64,000 bases of DNA from Rhexocercosporidium sp. MPI-PUGE-AT-0058 (taxonomy: Eukaryota; Ascomycota; Leotiomycetes; Helotiales). A model generated the notes under the pieces. It had not been told where the DNA came from. It did no database searches and worked only from the letters and a program-made list of their open reading frames with translations. Of this stretch, positions 59,603 to 64,000 are shown piece by piece. Position numbers and translations under genes: made by a program. The stretch covers positions 1,798,001 to 1,862,000 of the forward strand of contig JAGTJL010000003.1 in assembly GCA_020746875.1 (NCBI GenBank). Direction: 5' to 3'. Within the stretch, counting starts at the first letter, position 1. Each line of letters starts with the position of its first letter.

Positions 59603-59880
59603 TGTGATAGGATTGATCTTAGAAATCTATTTGTCACGTAATTAAGTTATATTTATTATATTTAAGATAGCCTTTAAGATAATATCCTTTAAGGATAATA
59701 ATGATTTTTATTATTATAACTTTTCCTTCTTATTCAAATTATACCTCTTCCCTCCCTTAATAAATTATACTCCTTAAATATATAATATCTTTAGTATTTA
59801 TTAAATAAGTATTTCTTACGTTTACCCTCCGATACTTACTTTATTACCCTCTTATTATGTGCTTAGTGTTTTCCCCTCCA
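59603..59880 (+). repeat. 3' LTR of the 12.6 kb Gypsy element
   Basis: 278 bp, starts TGTGATAGGATTGATC and ends CCCCTCCA, followed by the TATTA duplication. Relative to the 5' LTR it carries mostly C-to-T and G-to-A differences, in both directions. Confidence 0.8.
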
Positions 59881-59986
59881 TATTATTTACTTAATTAAAA
59901 ACTTTAGCGGATGCTTTTCTTTAGCGTTAAAAATATTAAAAAGCTATAATTTAAATAAATTAAAATATAACGAATAATTAAAGAAA

Positions 59987-62900
59987 TGTCGCGCCCTAGC
60001 GCAGTCTACTGGTCATGTATATACTTTCGTAAGCACTTACGTGTATATATACTCGGGTTATAGTCCTCTTTTATAAAGGGTAACGCTTACTTTAATATAT
60101 TTTTTTAAACCTTTGCTCTTTACGTTAATTATAAAGCTCTTAAATTATTAAAAGCCTGTTCTACTTTTGTATAATAGTTAAGAGTTATATTTGTCTTTAT
60201 AAGTTACTTTTAGTATATATAGATTTCGAGCTTTAATTAAGCTTATTTAACTTTAATTTTACGATCTTCGTTTCCTTTCCTTACGTTCAAATCTTAATAT
60301 ACTTTTTAGCGTAATTATCGAGATGTTATTACACGACAGTCTTAACGGTTTCAACGTAAATATTATATATTTAAAGCTTAAAGATTTTTTATTATAAATA
60401 AATTATTTAACTTTTAGCGCTTAAATACTTAGACTTTAGCCTTTTATTAACTTAAATGCTTTAAATATAAAAACACTAATTAAAATTATTAATAAAAATC
60501 CACGGACCGCAAAGTAAATCGCTTAGTAAAAGAATAATCTCGCTAAATTAAATTATATAATAAAAACAAACAAGTATAATAAATAACTCCAGAAATAAGC
60601 GCTTAATTATCACGCAGTAATTACGTCTTTCTTAAATTAAATAATTATAAGCTTTAACGCTTCTATTACCCTTCTTCCTACTCGACCGCACGAGCTTATT
60701 AAAATAACCGCAGAATCTTATCAAAAGGAAGCCAAGGCCAAAGCTAAAGCGTATATTATAAAATACGTAATATAATAACTACGAACTATAATATACTTTA
60801 AGCTTTATAAATAAATTAAGAAAACTATAAGCCGTCAATTCTTCAGTATAGCCGTTATATAACTCGTCGCTAAGAAAAGAATTAATATTTAAGCATTAAT
60901 CTATACGCTTAAAATAGTTTTATATTAAACGGATATAACGATTTAAACGATAACTCGCCAAGATTACTTATAATCTTTAAATATAAAGAACGTCTAAAAC
61001 TTAAAAGTTTAAATTATATAATATTAAAAGCTAATTCGCAAAGAGAACTTATATTATATGCCGGAAGTACTCGACACCTTTAGTATTAATCTTTTCTTAA
61101 TTGCAACTAATAACTTTAATAGCTTATAAGCTCAAAAGTACTTTCTTAAGATAAAAGAAGCCGACGAGCTCGGAATACCTCTTAAATACTCCTTAGAACA
61201 ACTCGCACGGCTATTTTACTTTAATTAAGCCGATCGCCAGTATTAACAGCTTATAAGTAGAAAATCAGGGCATAGTTATTTCTTTACTCTTAATTCACGC
61301 TCTAATAATAATAAGACACCCGACTCGAAAGCTTTTAATTCATATAACTAAAGATTAAACCGATTTAAGACAAAAGGAAAACTTATAAAAAAGGCATATT
61401 TATACTTAAAAGAAAAAACTTATTATTAATCTCCTTTAAACTATACTCGTCTTTAAATAATAATTTATAAAAAAGTATTTATTAAATATTAAAATAAAAT
61501 AGCTTATTTAAACTTAAAAATAAATAATTAATATTATAATAAAATCCGATAACGATTTATTATACTATAATGGAAAGCTTTCCGTAAGCAAATGAGTTTA
61601 AATAAGTCTTTTCCTTAATTAATAAAAAATCTCTTAGCGAAATTAAATAAATAAGGATTTAATAAATTAAATAAAAAGAAATCTACTTTTCCCGGAAACT
61701 TATTAAATAAAAGAGAAATAAGCGGGACTTACGCGCACCCGGTACTCTTACTTAATTTAGCTAAGCATTTAATTACGGATATATACTCCTTTTAAAATTC
61801 ACTTCATTTTTTATTAAATTCTACTTTATTAAATAATTATAAAGCGACTAATTTAATTAATAATCGTTTAATATTATTAAAAAGATCTTTTATAAAATCT
61901 ACTCCTAAGGATTTAATTAAATATAAGAGCTCTTAATTGCCTATTATTAGGCGCGGAACTCGAGTTATAAAAGGAGTACTTAAAGGTTTAAATAGTAAAT
62001 TATTTAATTTTACGCTTTACGACGTCGTAATTATAGAAAACTTTTATATTAATATTATTTTTAAAGCTCGTCTTTATAAGATTAGTCTTTAGTTCTATAA
62101 TATAAATTACACTTTAAGATAAAACGAAAAAGGCTTATTAATTAATAAATACTATGTAATACGATAGCTAAAGCATAAATAAAACCTCGTTTTCTTTAAA
62201 TATAAGTCATATTTAATCTACTCTCCGAGCACTTATAATATACTTTTAAGCGCTATAAAAACTATAATATTTCTAACGCTTTTTAAAAGAATAAATAAGC
62301 CGTATAAACTATCCAGAGATTATAAGCACCTCAGAATAGACTTAAAGCGTATTTAATATTTACGAATAGGCCATTTAAGCCTAAATGCTTTAAGGAAATT
62401 ACTAAGTACGGCGAGAAATGTTAAGATTACTAAAATAATAAGAAGAATTAAATATAAGTAATATATTTTAACTTATACTACTTAAGTAATTTTTAAACGT
62501 CTACTAAAAAGGAAATCCCTTAGATTATTTTAAAAAGTCACTTAAGATTTATTTAATTATTTAAAATATTAAAGTAATTACTTTTAGCTCCTCGTACTCA
62601 AATGCGAGTACAGCGGCTTACTCGTTAATTATATATTATAAATAAAAGAGTATAATAAAGTATTTTAATATATTAAGAGCTTTAAAGCTTAAGTTTTAAA
62701 ACAGTTTAAACTCTTAATATATAAATTCAAGTATAATTAAGAAAAAGCAGTCATTATAATTCAAAGATTTACGAAATATAAAAAATAAATTAATAAGCTC
62801 GGAATTGACCTCAAGCTCTTATTAACGGCAACTCATAAGTCAAATAACGAAGCCGAAAGAGTTAATCAAAAAGCAATTAATAAAGGCATTAAGATAAAAC

Positions 62901-64000
62901 TATTAGCTAATCTCCCCGTAAATCTGAATATTAAATATGTACTCGCAAAGATTTATTTATATAATAAAAGCCTAAGGCAAGTAAATGACTAATTATTACT
63001 TATTAAAGTCAATAATAAGTAGTTTCAGAATTATTTTTAATAATATAACTTAGCGCTTATTATAAGACTTATTATAGATTTTAAATTAAACTAAAATAAG
63101 ATTTATATATATAATTATAAAACGTACTTATTAATAATAAAAAGAATTAAAAGACAAGATAAAAAAGCGTTCAAAACAATTATATATACGTACATCGGAT
63201 ATTTTATAAGTTTTTACGCTTTTAATATTTATAAGATATAAGTGCTACGTCTCGATAAAATAATTATTACGCGTAACGTGCGTTTTAACAAAAATAGCTT
63301 TTATATTACTTTAAGTAAAAAAGCAAAAATTACGATTTAAAAAGTCAAGTTTATTTACGATCTTATTAAGAAAGATAAGTTTATTATAAACTAAGCTAAA
63401 ATTATTAAGAATATTATTAAAAATATAATTATTAAAGAAAATAATATAAATCTCTTAAGCGAAGACTTATCTTAATTATATATTAAACGAATTTAAAAAT
63501 TAATTAAAAGCTTTAAAAGTCAGAACTCGGAAGTAAAAGAATATATTAATAGCCCGAGTATAATAAATAAACTTTTAACTCCGGAATATATTCTTACTTT
63601 AGAAAACCTTCTTAAATAAAGTAAGGAATTAAAAGAGAATACGTTAAACCGAGAGTCTATTTTAGGCATAAAGTAGGATTCAAAAGTATTTGACTCGCGT
63701 AAAAACATATAACTTATTAATTAAGATTCGAACGTATTATAAAATTAAGCGCGGAATCCGTCTCGATTATCACGCATTAAGATTTAAATACCGTCGAGAC
63801 CTTAATTATAAAAGGAATCTCCGATAATAATTTTAATATCGCATCCCTAAATTAAAGTATAAAGTGCTCGGACGACGAAAGCAGGATAAGCGAGAATAAT
63901 ACGCTTTTAAATTATAGCGAAAAAAGCTTAATTAAAATTAAGTATATTTATTAAAAGCTCGGCAAAAGTAAAGAAATTAATTAAAAGTAAAAGAAAAAGA
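59987..64000 (+). mobile_element. Copia element entering the window end (5' part)
   Basis: A candidate LTR runs 59987-60338, with matching ends TGTCG...CGACA; it cannot be proven because the second copy lies beyond the window. Internal plus-strand remnants include a GAG-pre-integrase motif near 62365-62400 (YLRIGHLSLNALRKLL), an integrase stretch 62450-63100 (LGIDLKLLLTATHKSNNEAE, then RVNQKAINKGIKIKLLANLP), and the post-integrase segment LRLDKIIITRNVRFNKN near 63245-63290. Upstream, 60400-61900, would hold gag and protease. Stops are dense. Reverse transcriptase is not reached before 64000. It is unlike the Copia at 18.9-25.1 kb and more heavily mutated. Confidence 0.65.

Larger units (their letters stand above)
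47304..59880 (+). mobile_element. Large (12.6 kb) Gypsy LTR retrotransposon, degenerate
   Basis: The LTRs 47304-47580 and 59603-59880 (277-278 bp) share long blocks, for example TAAATTATACTCCTTAAATATATAATATCTTTA and AAGTATTTCTTACGTTTACCCTCCG. The right copy ends CCCCTCCA and the left CCCCTTTA. A perfect TATTA duplication flanks the pair. Plus-strand order: a gag remnant about 49200-49500 (YLYFNGNNITRFFK, ITKDAEKK); reverse transcriptase about 53150-53900 (FLIKKKELRKYRLINSV, MPFLDNVSVKG); RNase H about 53950-54350 (IKLFDFEVRYVKGV); an HHCC-like part and integrase 54870-55560 (ILAYNAKANSIIEWGH, YTPFYIIYGKEPVLF); and a pol C-terminal part to about 55960. The RT box reads F-L-D-N, with one Asp lost. 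About 3.6 kb between pol and the 3' LTR is unexplained. Confidence 0.85.

Overview
The window looks like a scaffold piece from a filamentous ascomycete (Pezizomycotina; Dothideomycetes or Leotiomycetes are plausible, but the class cannot be fixed from sequence alone). Reasons: short GT-AG introns (47-128 bp) with CTAAC-like branch points, fungal families (SUR2, TCTP, small BTB paralogues, a zinc-cluster regulator), and a sharp switch near 17.4-18.0 kb from gene-bearing DNA of ordinary composition to a very AT-rich tract that runs to the end. In the AT-rich tract CpA/TpG is scarce while CpG and CpT survive, which is the mark of repeat-induced point mutation (RIP).

1-17 kb, gene-bearing part. 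A sphinganine C4-hydroxylase (SUR2, minus) and a TCTP gene (plus) diverge from a shared 0.8 kb intergenic region. Next come four BTB-type loci, all on the minus strand: two intact two-exon genes, one copy lacking the BTB core, and one pseudogene with a frameshift and two stops. A six-exon regulator with two C2H2 fingers, a Zn2Cys6 cluster and a fungal-specific transcription factor region follows (10.2-13.5 kb). From 13.9 kb the DNA becomes a graveyard of rapidly evolving families: a TPR relic, an OTT_1508-type deaminase gene with a one-base frameshift, and a decayed SesB-like alpha/beta hydrolase of the kind fused to fungal NLR proteins.

18-64 kb, nested and degenerate LTR retrotransposons. 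A Gypsy 5' fragment (18136-18898) is abutted by a complete Copia element (18899-25079) whose polyprotein is one unbroken reading frame apart from nonsense codons. A fragment of a second Gypsy family follows, then a relic of an unrecognised long protein with a repeated N-P-G-L-K/R-V peptide motif. A complete chromodomain Gypsy element lies on the minus strand (30725-37380, target duplication ATTAT), beside a solo Copia LTR (37404-37717). Older relics follow, including a minus-strand Copia pol (about 44.3-47.2 kb). A 12.6 kb Gypsy element (47304-59880, target duplication TATTA) comes next, and then the start of another Copia element that leaves the window.

No gene in the AT-rich half appears intact. 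The relics allow a partial order of events: the 18899-25079 Copia is the least mutated element, whereas the 12.6 kb Gypsy and the NPGL relics are much more heavily mutated.
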